In this document: one piece after another, positions 1 to 9,000 of the stretch
Layout of the letters: every line of letters starts with the position of its first letter
Numbering within the stretch: the stretch's first letter is position 1
Made by a program: the position numbers and the translations under genes
Notes under the pieces: model-generated
What the model saw: the letters and a program-made list of their open reading frames with translations, nothing else
Database searches by the model: none
What the model was told of the DNA's origin: nothing
From: Streptomyces iranensis
GTDB lineage: Bacteria > Actinomycetota > Actinomycetes > Streptomycetales > Streptomycetaceae
Length of the DNA stretch: 64,000 nucleotides
NCBI RefSeq assembly: GCF_017874715.1
Contig: NZ_JAGGLR010000029.1
Location: forward strand, 1-64,000
Direction of reading: 5' to 3'

Positions 1-380
1 GGTGCTCCTGGTGGGCAGGGTGGTGGTCAGACGCCGCCTCCGCCTGGTGCTCCGGGTGCGCCCGGTGGCGGTGTGCACGCTGCCGCGACGATGCTCGCGG
101 GTGGTCCGGGTGCGCCCGGCCAGACCCCGGCTCCGGGCACCCCGCATCCTCCCGGCCCGCCCGGTCCCCCCGGACCTCCTGGGCCGCCTGGTCCGCCCGG
201 CGTGCCGGGCGCCCATGGCGCCCATGGTGCTCCTGGTGGGCAGGGTGGTGGTCAGACGCCGCCTCCGCCTGGTGCTCCGGGTGCGCCCGGTGGCGGTGTG
301 CACGCTGCCGCGACGATGCTTGCCGGTGGTCCGGGTGCGCCCGGCCAGACCCCGCCCCCCGGCACCCCGCATCCGCCCGG
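1..380 (+). repeat. 225-bp-period direct duplication inside the collagen-like region
   Basis: The segment starting at 1 recurs at 226 with only a few substitutions over about 155 bases (for example atgctcgcgg versus atgcttgccg). The offset is 225 bp, so it adds exactly 75 residues and keeps the frame. Both copies encode GAPGGQGGGQTPPPPGAPG followed by HAAATMLAGG. The left copy may extend beyond the window. Confidence 0.9.
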
Positions 381-1638
381 TGCTCCCGGTGCTCCCGGCC
401 AGGGTGCCCCGTCCGGCCCGCAGCCGCCCGGCCCACCCGGTGTCCCCGGTGCGGGTGGTCCGCACACGCCGCCGCCCCCGCCGGGCGCGGCCGGACCGCC
501 GTACCCGGGCGGACCCGGCGCCCCCGGCGCGCCGGGCGCCCCCGGTATGCCGCCGCCCGCCGGCGCTCCCGCTCAGGGGATGGCGCCGCCTCCGGGCGCG
601 CCCGCGCCGGGGATGGCGCCGCAGCCCGGCTATGCGTATCCGCCGCCGCCCCCCGGTCAGCCGACCGTGGGACCGGGCTATATGGCGGTGCTGCGCTACC
701 GCGCCCAGGACGGCTCGGAGCAGCAGCTGATCCGCCGTTCGGCGCCCGGGACCCCGCATCCGGAGTGGCAGATCCTGCATGAGCTGCGGGCCATGAACGT
801 TCCGCCGCAGCAGGTGCTGGAGCTCCACACCGAGCTGGAGTCCTGTGATCTGCCCGGCGGCTACTGCGCCCGGATGATCCGGGAGAGCTGGCCGCAGGTG
901 CGGATCAGCCACACCGCTGCGTACGGACGCGATCACGCCACTCGGCAGCAGGGCGTACGTCATCTGCTGGAGCACCAGGGCGAGCTGCACCAGGTGGCGG
1001 ACGGCCCGGCCCGTCCGGCGCCGAACCGGGTGCCGCTGCCGCATCCCAGCCAGGTGCAGCCGATCCCGCCGGTGCCGCCGGAGGGGCTGGCGCATGAGTT
1101 GGGCCAGGCGTTCGGGCCGCAGGGCATCGTCCGCTTCGACCAGCGCGCGGTGTCACGGATGGGCGTTCCGGAGGTGGTGGCGCAGACGCTGGTGTGGGCG
1201 GGGCTGCCGCTGGACTTCGGTCCGTTCTTCTGGGCCCAGGCCCAGGCGGGCCGCCCGGTGCCGACGCTGGCGGAGCTGGCGGCGGAGCGCGGGGTGCAGT
1301 CCGCGCCGGACGCGGGTTCGTACCTGGTCATGGGCAATGACTTCGGCCGTCAGCTGTGTGTGCAGTACGGCACGGCGAACATCGTGGCGGTGCCGCTGGA
1401 GGCGACGCCCCAGCCGACCCCGCCGCAGTTCGTGAACACCGGGCTGCCGGAGTTCGTGCGGTGCATGGCGCTGCTCGGCCGGATGTGGCGGCTGCGGTAC
1501 GGGCTGACGCCGGACCAGGCGGGCCGTTGGACCGTGGACTTCCAGGGGCAGCTCGCGGGGCTGGACCCGGCGGCGCTGTCCACGCCGGACAACTGGTGGG
1601 CCGTGCTGCTGGAGCAGATGTGGGACGGCCTGCTGTAG
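1..1638 (+). CDS. Collagen-like / deaminase-fold / SUKH-4 protein (5' partial)
   Basis: The reading frame is open to the left edge, so the true start lies upstream and at least 545 residues are visible. The first ~215 residues are Gly-Pro-rich with runs of G-X-Y triplets (GPPGPPGPPGPPG), i.e. collagen-like or a flexible linker. Next comes a domain with HPEWQILHEL, an HTE motif and C-D-L-P-G-G-Y-C, matching the zinc-binding pattern (H-x-E ... C-x(n)-C) of nucleic-acid deaminases of polymorphic toxin systems. The last ~180 residues (ELGQAFGPQGIVRF to the C-terminal WWAVLLEQMWDGLL) resemble SUKH-4 immunity proteins. Fused deaminase-SUKH proteins are known in Streptomyces; whether this copy is toxin, immunity or both is unclear. 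A strong hairpin follows the stop. Domain calls rest on motifs and are moderately sure. Confidence 0.75.
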   Translation, partial: GAPGGQGGGQTPPPPGAPGAPGGGVHAAATMLAGGPGAPGQTPAPGTPHPPGPPGPPGPPGPPGPPGVPGAHGAHGAPGGQGGGQTPPPPGAPGAPGGGVHAAATMLAGGPGAPGQTPPPGTPHPPGAPGAPGQGAPSGPQPPGPPGVPGAGGPHTPPPPPGAAGPPYPGGPGAPGAPGAPGMPPPAGAPAQGMAPPPGAPAPGMAPQPGYAYPPPPPGQPTVGPGYMAVLRYRAQDGSEQQLIRRSAPGTPHPEWQILHELRAMNVPPQQVLELHTELESCDLPGGYCARMIRESWPQVRISHTAAYGRDHATRQQGVRHLLEHQGELHQVADGPARPAPNRVPLPHPSQVQPIPPVPPEGLAHELGQAFGPQGIVRFDQRAVSRMGVPEVVAQTLVWAGLPLDFGPFFWAQAQAGRPVPTLAELAAERGVQSAPDAGSYLVMGNDFGRQLCVQYGTANIVAVPLEATPQPTPPQFVNTGLPEFVRCMALLGRMWRLRYGLTPDQAGRWTVDFQGQLAGLDPAALSTPDNWWAVLLEQMWDGLL

Positions 1639-1726
1639 GCCCGTTGTGAGCCCGTTGTGAGCCCGCCCGCGCGGCCCTGACCGCGCGCCACCGAACGAAC
1701 TGCGCGACCGAAGAACGAATGGCGAT

Positions 1727-1764
1727 CGAGGCGCCCGACCCCCGTGACGGGGGCGGGCGCCTCG
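1727..1764 (+). terminator. Strong hairpin terminator after the SUKH-4 gene
   Basis: An 11-bp perfect outer stem (CGAGGCGCCCG with CGGGCGCCTCG) continues, after single-base bulges, into CCCCC/GGGGG with a 5-base loop. It is followed by the T-rich TCGTTGTTGT, unusually close to a classical intrinsic terminator for this genome. Confidence 0.8.
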
Positions 1765-1891
1765 TCGTTGTTGTCACCGGCGGCGCTCCCGGCCGCGGAT
1801 ATGGGCGGAGTGTCGCGTTATGGGGATGAGAGGCCATCTATAAAGATGTGCGCCGAAGCGCGTTGCATACCGGACAAAAGGGGTTCCAAGG

Positions 1892-2812
1892 ATGGGCGCA
1901 TCGGTGTCACGTCATGGCTTCACCATCGTCGGCGGACGGGGCCGTGGCTACCGTCCCGCGCAGGTCGACCGCTATGTGGCCGACCTGTCCGAAGCGCGGG
2001 ACGCGGCGTGGGAGCGTGCCGCGCGCCTCACCGTGCTGGCCAATGAGCTGACCGCCGAGGCGGAGCGGCTGCGCGAGGTGATCTCCCAACTGGCCCCCCA
2101 GACCTATGAGTCCCTCGGCGACCGGGCCCAGCTGATCCTGATGGCGGCCGAGGAGGAGGTCGTCTGTCTGCGGGCGGCGGCCGAGGCGACGGCGCAGGAG
2201 GAGTGGGAGGCCGCGCAGGCCGTGGCCCGTACGGTGCGGGACGCCGCCCGCGACGAGGCCGAGCTGGTCCGCGAGGCCGCCGAGGCGGCGGCGCGCGCCA
2301 CCCTGGAGTCGGCCCAGGTGGACGTGGACGAGCTGCGCGCCATCTCGCGCCAGGACGCCAAGGAGTGGCGGGCCCAGGCGCTGGCGGAGCTGAAGGAGAT
2401 GCGGCAGCGCACCGCCGGGATCCTGGCCGAGCAGGAGCGGGAGCACGCCGAGCGGTGGGAGGCGGCGGGCCGCGAACTGGCCGACCGGGACAACGCGATG
2501 ACGGCCCGGCTGGCCCAGCTGGAGGAGTACGCCCAGGCGGGGCTCGCCGACGCCAAGCGGGAGTACGGGATGGCCGAGCAGGCCGGGCGGCTGCGGCAGG
2601 AGGACGCGCAGGCGCAGGCGGCGGAGATCATCGCCCAGGCGCGGGCCCGGGAGGAGCGGCTGGCGCGGGAGACGGAGCGGACGCTGCGCGAGCACGTGGA
2701 GCGGCGCGAGGAGCTCAAGGCGCATCTGGAGCATGTACGTGGCAGCCTGGCGGCGCTGACCGGCAAGCCGGTGGCGGAGGACGCGGCGGCGGCCCCGCAC
2801 CACGAGTCCTGA
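1892..2812 (+). CDS. Coiled-coil 'cellulose-binding'-type protein
   Basis: 306 residues. The N-terminus (HGFTIVGGRGRGYRPAQVDRY) resembles the membrane-proximal start of DivIVA-like proteins. The rest is one long Ala/Glu/Arg-rich coiled coil (about residues 35-290) with heptad-like AEAERLREV and AREERLARETERTL stretches. Streptomyces genomes annotate this family as 'cellulose-binding protein' from an old assignment; no carbohydrate-binding domain is visible, and a cytoskeletal or scaffold role is more plausible by inference. The ATG is preceded by AAAAGGGG at 1877-1884, a good ribosome site. The only neighbour on this strand is the SUKH-4 gene, separated by a terminator. Confidence 0.8.
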   Translation: MGASVSRHGFTIVGGRGRGYRPAQVDRYVADLSEARDAAWERAARLTVLANELTAEAERLREVISQLAPQTYESLGDRAQLILMAAEEEVVCLRAAAEATAQEEWEAAQAVARTVRDAARDEAELVREAAEAAARATLESAQVDVDELRAISRQDAKEWRAQALAELKEMRQRTAGILAEQEREHAERWEAAGRELADRDNAMTARLAQLEEYAQAGLADAKREYGMAEQAGRLRQEDAQAQAAEIIAQARAREERLARETERTLREHVERREELKAHLEHVRGSLAALTGKPVAEDAAAAPHHES

Positions 2813-2848
2813 CCCACTGGCGGACCGCCCACGGGCCTGGGGGCGTCT

Positions 2849-3440
2849 GACGGATCGTGACGCCTGCGGCGGGCTGTCCCCCTCCCCGCCCCTCCCCGAA
2901 TACTGGGGCTCCGCCCCAGCCCCCGCCCCAGACCCCGCCCGGGGTTCCGCCCCTGTCCGGGGCTCTGCCCCAGCCCCCGCCCGGGGCTCCGCCCCGAGCC
3001 CCGCCGGGGTTCCGCCCCGAGCCCCGCCGGGGTTCCGCCCCAGGCCGGGGCTCTGCCCCAGGCCCTGTCCGGGGCTCTGCCCCAGGCCCTGTCCGGGGCT
3101 CTGCCCCAGGCCCTGTCCGGGGCTCTGCCCCAGGCCCTGTCCGGGGCTCTGCCCCAGGCCCGCCGGGGTTCCGCCCCAGGCCGGGGCTCTGCCCCAGGCT
3201 CTGCCCGGGGTTCCGCCCCGAGCCCCGCCCGGGGCTCTGCCCCAGGCCCTGCCCGGGGCTCTGCCCCAGGGCCCTGTCCGGGGTTCTGCCCCAGATCCTG
3301 CCCGGGGTTCCGCCCCAGACCCTGCCCGGGGCTCCGCCCCAGATCCCGCCCGGGGCTCCGCCCCAGGCCCCGGGGTCCAGGGGCAGAGCCCTTGGGAACG
3401 GGAAGGGGCGGGGAGGGGAAAGGCCCGTCGGGCACCCCGT
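2849..3440. repeat. GC-rich dispersed hairpin-repeat block A
   Basis: About 590 bp without a credible gene. It opens with GACGGATCG, then GCGGGCTGTCCCCCTCCCCG, and closes with an inverted relative (ggaaggggcggggagggg). The interior consists of many GGGGCTCCGCCCC or GGGGCTCTGCCCC palindromes. The left end (2849-2918) reappears inverted at 26662-26731, with further relatives at about 26428 and 26509. Long open frames here come from base composition and repetition. It lies between the coiled-coil gene and the end of the MFS gene, so the hairpins may also end transcription. Confidence 0.7.
3047..3166. repeat. 24-bp tandem repeat, four perfect copies plus one partial
   Basis: Units at 3047, 3071, 3095 and 3119 are identical; a fifth at 3143 diverges in its last third. 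Each unit contains the palindrome GGGGCTCTGCCCC followed by aggccctgtcc. There are no unique spacers. Confidence 0.9.
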
Positions 3441-3502
3441 AGGCACCGGCGGGCCGCCGGCCGACCCACGCGTCGGCAGCCGCAGTCGCCTCCGGCCGCC
3501 GT

Positions 3503-5095
3503 TCAGGCTTCCGCCTCTGCCTCCGCGTCCGCCTCCGTCCGGACCGGAAAGCGGCGCGGGGCGAGGAACACCAGGGCCAGCAGCGCCAGCAGCGCGGCCG
3601 CGGCCGAGCCCAGATAGACGTGGTCGACGGCGGTGTCCACGGCCCGTCGCAGATAGTCGGCCGCCTGGTCGGTGAGGGTGCCGGGGTGCTCCAGGGCGCG
3701 CGAGACCGAGTCCAGGTCGTCGGGCAGCCCCGGCCGGATGGCGTCGGGGGCCCCGGTGAGCCGGGAGGCCAGCGTCGCGTTGGCCACGGCGCCGAAGAGG
3801 GCCGCCCCGACGCTCTGGCCGACCTGGCGGCAGAAGAGGATCGAGGCGGTGGCGGTGCCGCGCTCGGCCCATCCGACGGACGACTGCACCCCGATGATCA
3901 GCGGCAGCTGGAAGAGCCCGAGCGCGCCCCCGAGCAGCAGCATGATCAGCGCGGGCTGCCAGGCGGCGCCCGGGTAGGGGAGGAAGGGGAAGGCGGCCAG
4001 GATCAGCGTGGCGGCCGTCATCCCGGTGATGGCGCAGCCCCGGAAGCCGACGCGGTTGTAGACGCGGCTGCTGAGCGCGGCCGCGATCGGCCAGCTCAGC
4101 GACATCGTGGACAGGACGAACCCGGCCGGTATCGGCCCGAGCCCCAGCACCGACTGGGCGTAGGTGGGCAGGAAGACGGTCGGGGCGATCATCAGCAGAC
4201 CGAGCGCGGCGAAGGCGACGTTGACCGCCGTGATGGTGCGGCGGCGCCAGACCCACCCGGGGATGATCGGTTCGGCGGCGCGCCGTTCGATCCATACGGT
4301 GGCCGCGGCGCACACCGCGGCGCCGCCGAGCATGGTGAGCGAAGGCGCGGACAGCCAGCCCCAGGCCACTCCGCCCTGGACGAGGGCGGTCAGCAGCAGC
4401 CCGCCGCTGAGGAACACAGCGAGCGCCCCGGCCCAGTCGACCCGGGGGCGGCTCTCCCGGTGTCGTCGCGGTTCGTGTAGATGCCGGGTGATCAGGGTGA
4501 ACGCCAGGGCGCCGACCGGCAGATTGATGAGGAAGATCCACCGCCAGTCGGCGTATCCGGCGAGCAGTCCGCCGATCGCGGGGCCCGCCACGGCCGAGAC
4601 CGCCCACACCGAGGAGAGCCTGGCCTGGATCTTCGGGCGCTCCTTGAGCGGATAGAGGTCGGCGGCGACGACCTGGATGGTGCCCTGGAGCGCCCCGCCG
4701 CCCAGCCCCTGGACGACCCGGAAGGCGATGAGGGAGGCCATGTTCCAGGCGCCCGCGCACAGCAGCGAGCCGATGACGAAGAGCACGACGCCCGCGAGCA
4801 GGATGGGCTTGCGGCCGAAGGTGTCGGAGAGCTTTCCGTACAGCGGCAGGGAGACGGTGACGGCGAGCAGATAGCCGGAGAAGAGCCAGGAGAAGACGGA
4901 GAAGCCGCCGAGGTCGCCGACGATCTGCGGGACGGCGGTGGAGATGATGGTCGAGTCCAGCGCGGACAGCGCCATGCCGAGCATCAGGGCGGCGACGACG
5001 GGGCGGCGGTGGCTGGGGGTGGGGGTTCCGGAATGGAGCTGGGGTGCGGGGGGCCTGGGGTCCGCGTCCATCGGCCGTCGTGCGGTGCCGCCCAC
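3503..5095 (-). CDS. MFS drug exporter, DHA2-like (14 TM)
   Basis: 530 residues from the GTG chosen here; GGAGGGAG lies about 9 bases upstream of it. An ATG at 5071 (MDADPRPP) and one at 5194 are alternatives. The first membrane span is VVAALMLGMALSALDSTII, with the D-S-T-I-I motif of DHA2 transporters. Motif A-like GKLSDTFGRKPIL and motif C-like AVAGPAIGGLLAGY follow, and the length fits 14 spans. Members expel drugs or other small molecules using the proton gradient; the substrate cannot be read from sequence. The gene is transcribed away from the ABC/FtsX pair and shares a long upstream region with it. Its 3' end faces hairpin-repeat block A. Confidence 0.85.
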   Translation of the reverse strand: MGGTARRPMDADPRPPAPQLHSGTPTPSHRRPVVAALMLGMALSALDSTIISTAVPQIVGDLGGFSVFSWLFSGYLLAVTVSLPLYGKLSDTFGRKPILLAGVVLFVIGSLLCAGAWNMASLIAFRVVQGLGGGALQGTIQVVAADLYPLKERPKIQARLSSVWAVSAVAGPAIGGLLAGYADWRWIFLINLPVGALAFTLITRHLHEPRRHRESRPRVDWAGALAVFLSGGLLLTALVQGGVAWGWLSAPSLTMLGGAAVCAAATVWIERRAAEPIIPGWVWRRRTITAVNVAFAALGLLMIAPTVFLPTYAQSVLGLGPIPAGFVLSTMSLSWPIAAALSSRVYNRVGFRGCAITGMTAATLILAAFPFLPYPGAAWQPALIMLLLGGALGLFQLPLIIGVQSSVGWAERGTATASILFCRQVGQSVGAALFGAVANATLASRLTGAPDAIRPGLPDDLDSVSRALEHPGTLTDQAADYLRRAVDTAVDHVYLGSAAAALLALLALVFLAPRRFPVRTEADAEAEAEA

Positions 5096-5541
5096 GGTGG
5101 CGAACTCCCTCCGCCGGTCCGTGCCGGCACGTGTCCCTGTTGTTCGTACGACGGACTCGCGTGCGCACGATTCTTGTACGACCCACGATTCCATGCCGGG
5201 GCAGGCTGGCGGAAGAACACATTCGGGCTGTCCAGACGGCCCGGTTTGAGCCTGACGTGGGGGGAGGGTGCACCATCGACCCCGAGTCCGGGGTCAGACC
5301 CAGGACTCACTCCCCTAGGGGATGCCCACCCTGTACTCCTACTCCCGGTTCGTCCGGGCGGATGAGGAGCCAGTCGTCCCCACTTCATATGGTTGCTACG
5401 GGCTGCGCGACCGAGGGGGTGGGGCTAGCCCTACCGCTAAGAGGGAGTCATTCCCCATCGCGGAGGTTCCCGGATCGCGGCAGTCTTTATGCGGCGATCG
5501 GGGAACAGAGATCGCCGATCGGACACCGAAGGAGAAAGACC
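5096..5541. promoter_or_regulatory. Divergent intergenic region with two palindromes
   Basis: About 445 bp separate the MFS start from the ABC start. No gene is credible here. Two perfect palindromes are visible: TCCCCTAGGGGA at 5311-5322 and GGGCTAGCCC at 5422-5431. They could be operators for either transcription unit, but no regulator gene is adjacent, so this is only suggestive. Confidence 0.35.
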
Positions 5542-6330
5542 GTGACAACGGCTGTATCGATTCCCAGGACCGGGGGCAGCGGAGGACATACGGCCGTCGC
5601 CGCCCGAGCACGTCAGGTCACCAAGGCGTACGGCTCCGGGGAGACCCGGGTGGTCGCGCTGGACCAGGTGGACGTGGACATCGCGCGGGGGCAGTACACC
5701 GCGATCATGGGCCCGTCCGGCTCCGGCAAGTCGACCCTGATGCACTGCCTGGCCGGTCTGGACACCGTCAGCTCCGGGCAGATCTTCATCGACGAGACCG
5801 AGATCACCAAGCTGAAGGACAAGAAGCTCACCAAGCTGCGCCGGGACCGGATCGGCTTCATCTTCCAGGCGTTCAACCTGCTGCCCACGCTCAGCGCGAT
5901 CGAGAACATCACGCTGCCGATGGACATCGCGGGCCGCAAGCCCGACCGGGCCTGGATGGACCGGGTGGTGGAGACCGTGGGTCTGGCCGGCCGGCTCAAG
6001 CACCGTCCGAACCAGCTCTCCGGCGGTCAGCAGCAGCGCGTCGCCGTGGCCCGCGCCCTCGCCGCCCGCCCCGAGATCATCTTCGGTGACGAGCCGACCG
6101 GAAACCTGGACTCGCGGGCCGGTGCCGAGGTGCTGGGCTTCCTCAAGCGGTCGGTGGACGAGCTGGGCCAGACCATCGTGATGGTCACCCATGACCCGGT
6201 CGCCGCCTCCTACGCCAACCGGGTGCTGTACCTGGCCGACGGCCGGATCGTCGACGAGATGTACAACCCGACGGCCGATCTGGTCCTGGAGCGCATGAAG
6301 CACTTCGACGCGCGAGGACGGGTGTCATGA
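5542..6330 (+). CDS. ABC transporter ATP-binding protein (MacB/LolD type)
   Basis: 262 residues from a GTG 5-6 bases after GGAGAAAG. All ATPase motifs are present: Walker A GPSGSGKST, Q-loop FQAFNLLPTLS, signature LSGGQQQRVAVARAL, Walker B IIFGDEPTGNLD and the switch His in VMVTHD. These are typical of the ATPases that power FtsX/MacB-type permeases. The stop overlaps the start of the following permease by four bases, so the two are translationally coupled. Substrate unknown; the class includes exporters of peptides, antibiotics and lipoproteins. An upstream in-frame extension to 5044 is ignored because it lacks a ribosome site and precedes the conserved N-terminus. Confidence 0.9.
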   Translation: MTTAVSIPRTGGSGGHTAVAARARQVTKAYGSGETRVVALDQVDVDIARGQYTAIMGPSGSGKSTLMHCLAGLDTVSSGQIFIDETEITKLKDKKLTKLRRDRIGFIFQAFNLLPTLSAIENITLPMDIAGRKPDRAWMDRVVETVGLAGRLKHRPNQLSGGQQQRVAVARALAARPEIIFGDEPTGNLDSRAGAEVLGFLKRSVDELGQTIVMVTHDPVAASYANRVLYLADGRIVDEMYNPTADLVLERMKHFDARGRVS

Positions 6331-8897
6331 CCGTCCTCAAGACCTCACTGCGCAACTTCGTCGCCCACAAGGGGCGGATGGCGCTGTCCGCGATCGCCGT
6401 GCTGCTCTCGGTGGCCTTCGTCTGCGGCACGCTCGTCTTCACCGACACCACCAACGCCACGTTCGACAAGCTCTTCGCGAGCACGGCCTCCGATGTCACG
6501 GTCAGCCCCAAGGGTGTCAGCGACAAGGACACCCGGCAGGGCCGGATCCGTACCCTGCCCGGTTCGGAGCTGGCCCGGCTGAAGCAGGTGGACGGCGTCA
6601 AGTCGGTGCTCGGCGACGCCACCAGCCAGTCGGTCACCGCCGCCGACCGCGACGACAACAGCATCGGCTCGGACACCGGCGCCCCGACCATCGGCACCAA
6701 CTGGGACCCGACCGAGAAGCGCTCGGTCGAGATCACCTCCGGCCACGCCCCGCGCGGCCCGACCGAGGTGATGGTCGACGCCGACACCGCCAAGAACAAG
6801 AAGCTGAAGCTGGGCGACGAGGTGCGGATCATCGCCATCCCGGGCGAGTTCCGCGCGAAGATTGTCGGCATTGCCACGTTCCAGGTGACCAACCCCGGCG
6901 CCACGCTGATCTACATGGACACCGACACCGCGCAGCGCAAGCTGCTCGGCGCTCCGGGGGTCTACTCCAGCTACTCGCTCACCGCGCAGGCGGGCGTCAG
7001 CCACGACCAGCTGAAGAAGAACGTCGTCGCGGACCTCGGCACCGGGGTCAAGGTGCAGACGAAGGCCGAGTCCAGCAAGGAGGCCGAGGACGACATCGGC
7101 TCGTTCCTGGACGTGATGAAGTACGCGATGCTCGGCTTCGCCGGGATCGCCGTCCTGGTCGGCATCTTCCTGATCGTCAACACCTTCTCGATGCTGGTCG
7201 CCCAGCGCACCCGTGAGATCGGCTTGATGCGGGCCATCGGCTCCAGCCGGAAGCAGATCAACCGGTCGGTGCTGATCGAGGCGCTGCTGCTCGGCGTCAT
7301 CGGCTCGATCCTCGGCGTCCTCGGCGGCGTCGGCCTCGCGGTCGGCCTGATGAAGATCATGGGCAGCGCGGGGCTCCACCTGAGCACCGACCAGCTGACG
7401 GTGAAGGCCACCACGCCCATCGTGGGCATCGGCATCGGCGTCGTCGTCACCGTCATCGCGGCGTACATCCCCGCCCGCCGGGCAGGGAAGATCTCCCCGA
7501 TGGCGGCCCTGCGCGATGCGGGCACCCCGGCGGACAGCAAGTCCGGATGGATCCGCGGCGCGATCGGCACCCTGCTCACCGCGGGCGGCGCGGCCTCCCT
7601 GGTGGTCGCGGGGAACGCGGACAAGGCGGTCGACGGCTCGATGTTCCTGGGCCTCGGCGTGGTGCTGACGCTCATCGGCTTCATCGTCATCGGCCCGCTG
7701 CTGGCCGGTCTGGTGGTCCGCGTACTGGCCACCGTCGTCCTGCGGATCTTCGGCCCGGTCGGCCGGCTGGCCGAGCGCAACGCGCTGCGCAACCCGCGGC
7801 GCACCGGTGCCACCGGCGCGGCCCTGATGATCGGCCTGGCGCTGGTCGCCTGTCTGTCGGTGGTGGGCTCCTCGATGGTCGCCTCGGCCACCGACGAGCT
7901 GGACAAGTCGGTGGGCGCGGACTTCATCGTCCAGTCCGACACCGGCCAGCCGATCACCAAGGGGATCGCGGACGCGGTGCGCCAGGCCAAGGGCCTGAAG
8001 CACATCAGCGAGGCCAAGGACATCGAGGGCACCAAGCTCACGCTGCCCGACGGCAAGACGGTCACCAAGGACCTCTCGGCCGCCAGCCCGACGTACGCCG
8101 AGGACCTGCGCACCCCGGTCGTCGAGGGCGACCTGTCCGCCGCGTACGGCAAGAACGCCATGTCGGTGCCGGAGGGCTTCGCCAAGGACCACAAGGTGAA
8201 GAGGGGCGACACCCTCACCGTCGCCTTCAAGGAGGGCCGCACCGCCAAGCTGACCGTCGCCGCGATCACCTCGGACGACGTCAGCCTCGACAAGGGCGCG
8301 ATGTACACCAACATCGCCACCGTCGAGGCTTATGTCCCCGCCAAGCTGATTCCGGCGGACGTCATGATGCTGGCGCAGGCCAAGGACGGCCAGGAGAAGC
8401 AGGCGTACGCCTCCCTCAAGTCCCAGCTGCACCACTACCCGTCGGTGAAGGTGCGCGACCAGACCGACTACAAGAAGGAGGTCAAGGACCAGGTCGGTCA
8501 GCTGCTCAACCTGGTCTACGGCCTGCTGGCGCTCGCGATCATCGTCGCCGTCCTCGGCGTGGTGAACACCCTGGCCCTCTCGGTCGTCGAGCGGACCCGC
8601 GAGATCGGCCTGATGCGCGCCATCGGCGTCTCGCGCCGTCAGATGCGCCGCATGATCCGCCTGGAGTCCGTGGTCATCGCCCTCTTCGGCGCCCTGCTGG
8701 GCCTAGGGCTCGGCATGGGCTGGGGCACCACGGCCCAGAAGCTGCTGGCGCTCGAGGGTCTGAAGACCCTGGAGATCCCGTGGCCGACGATCATCACGGT
8801 CTTCATCGGCTCCGCCGTCGTGGGCCTGATCGCGGCCCTGGTCCCGGCCTTCCGGGCGGCGCGGATGAACGTCCTGAACGCGATCGCCACGGAATAG
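6327..8897 (+). CDS. FtsX-domain ABC transporter permease
   Basis: 856 residues with the duplicated layout of large actinobacterial FtsX permeases: an N-terminal span (MALSAIAVLLSVAFVCGTLVF), a large extracytoplasmic region, a first FtsX block of three spans (about residues 265-395, ending ARRAGKISPMAALRDA), a second extracytoplasmic region, and a second FtsX block at the C-terminus (NLVYGLLALAIIVAVLGVVN to ARMNVLNAIATE). Both blocks contain QRTREIGLMRAIG or ERTREIGLMRAIG, the coupling segment that contacts the ATPase. It overlaps the ATPase gene by four bases. In S. coelicolor a similar pair lies, from memory, next to mfd; here about 10.5 kb separates them. Confidence 0.9.
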   Translation: MTVLKTSLRNFVAHKGRMALSAIAVLLSVAFVCGTLVFTDTTNATFDKLFASTASDVTVSPKGVSDKDTRQGRIRTLPGSELARLKQVDGVKSVLGDATSQSVTAADRDDNSIGSDTGAPTIGTNWDPTEKRSVEITSGHAPRGPTEVMVDADTAKNKKLKLGDEVRIIAIPGEFRAKIVGIATFQVTNPGATLIYMDTDTAQRKLLGAPGVYSSYSLTAQAGVSHDQLKKNVVADLGTGVKVQTKAESSKEAEDDIGSFLDVMKYAMLGFAGIAVLVGIFLIVNTFSMLVAQRTREIGLMRAIGSSRKQINRSVLIEALLLGVIGSILGVLGGVGLAVGLMKIMGSAGLHLSTDQLTVKATTPIVGIGIGVVVTVIAAYIPARRAGKISPMAALRDAGTPADSKSGWIRGAIGTLLTAGGAASLVVAGNADKAVDGSMFLGLGVVLTLIGFIVIGPLLAGLVVRVLATVVLRIFGPVGRLAERNALRNPRRTGATGAALMIGLALVACLSVVGSSMVASATDELDKSVGADFIVQSDTGQPITKGIADAVRQAKGLKHISEAKDIEGTKLTLPDGKTVTKDLSAASPTYAEDLRTPVVEGDLSAAYGKNAMSVPEGFAKDHKVKRGDTLTVAFKEGRTAKLTVAAITSDDVSLDKGAMYTNIATVEAYVPAKLIPADVMMLAQAKDGQEKQAYASLKSQLHHYPSVKVRDQTDYKKEVKDQVGQLLNLVYGLLALAIIVAVLGVVNTLALSVVERTREIGLMRAIGVSRRQMRRMIRLESVVIALFGALLGLGLGMGWGTTAQKLLALEGLKTLEIPWPTIITVFIGSAVVGLIAALVPAFRAARMNVLNAIATE

Positions 8898-8957
8898 CCG
8901 ACGGGGGAACGGCCAACGGGGGTATGGCCGACGGGGGAATGGCCAACGGGGGAAATG
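8898..8957 (+). repeat. 15-bp tandem repeat x4 after the FtsX gene
   Basis: Four consecutive 15-bp units, ccgacgggggaacgg with small variations (ccaacgggggtatgg and so on), begin two bases after the TAG stop. No coding or palindromic function is evident. Confidence 0.85.
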
Positions 8958-9000
8958 GGCCCGCTGCCCTCCATGGGGGGATGGGCAGCAGGCCGACCGA

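Noticed and set aside
3047..3166. CRISPR array
   Set aside because: Repeats are directly adjacent with no unique spacers; the same is true of the 19-bp (24033) and 15-bp (8898) repeats.
1907..3469. Long open frames on both strands across 1.9-3.7 kb
   Set aside because: They are shadows of the coiled-coil gene or readings of the GC-rich hairpin repeats, with no start signal or family resemblance.
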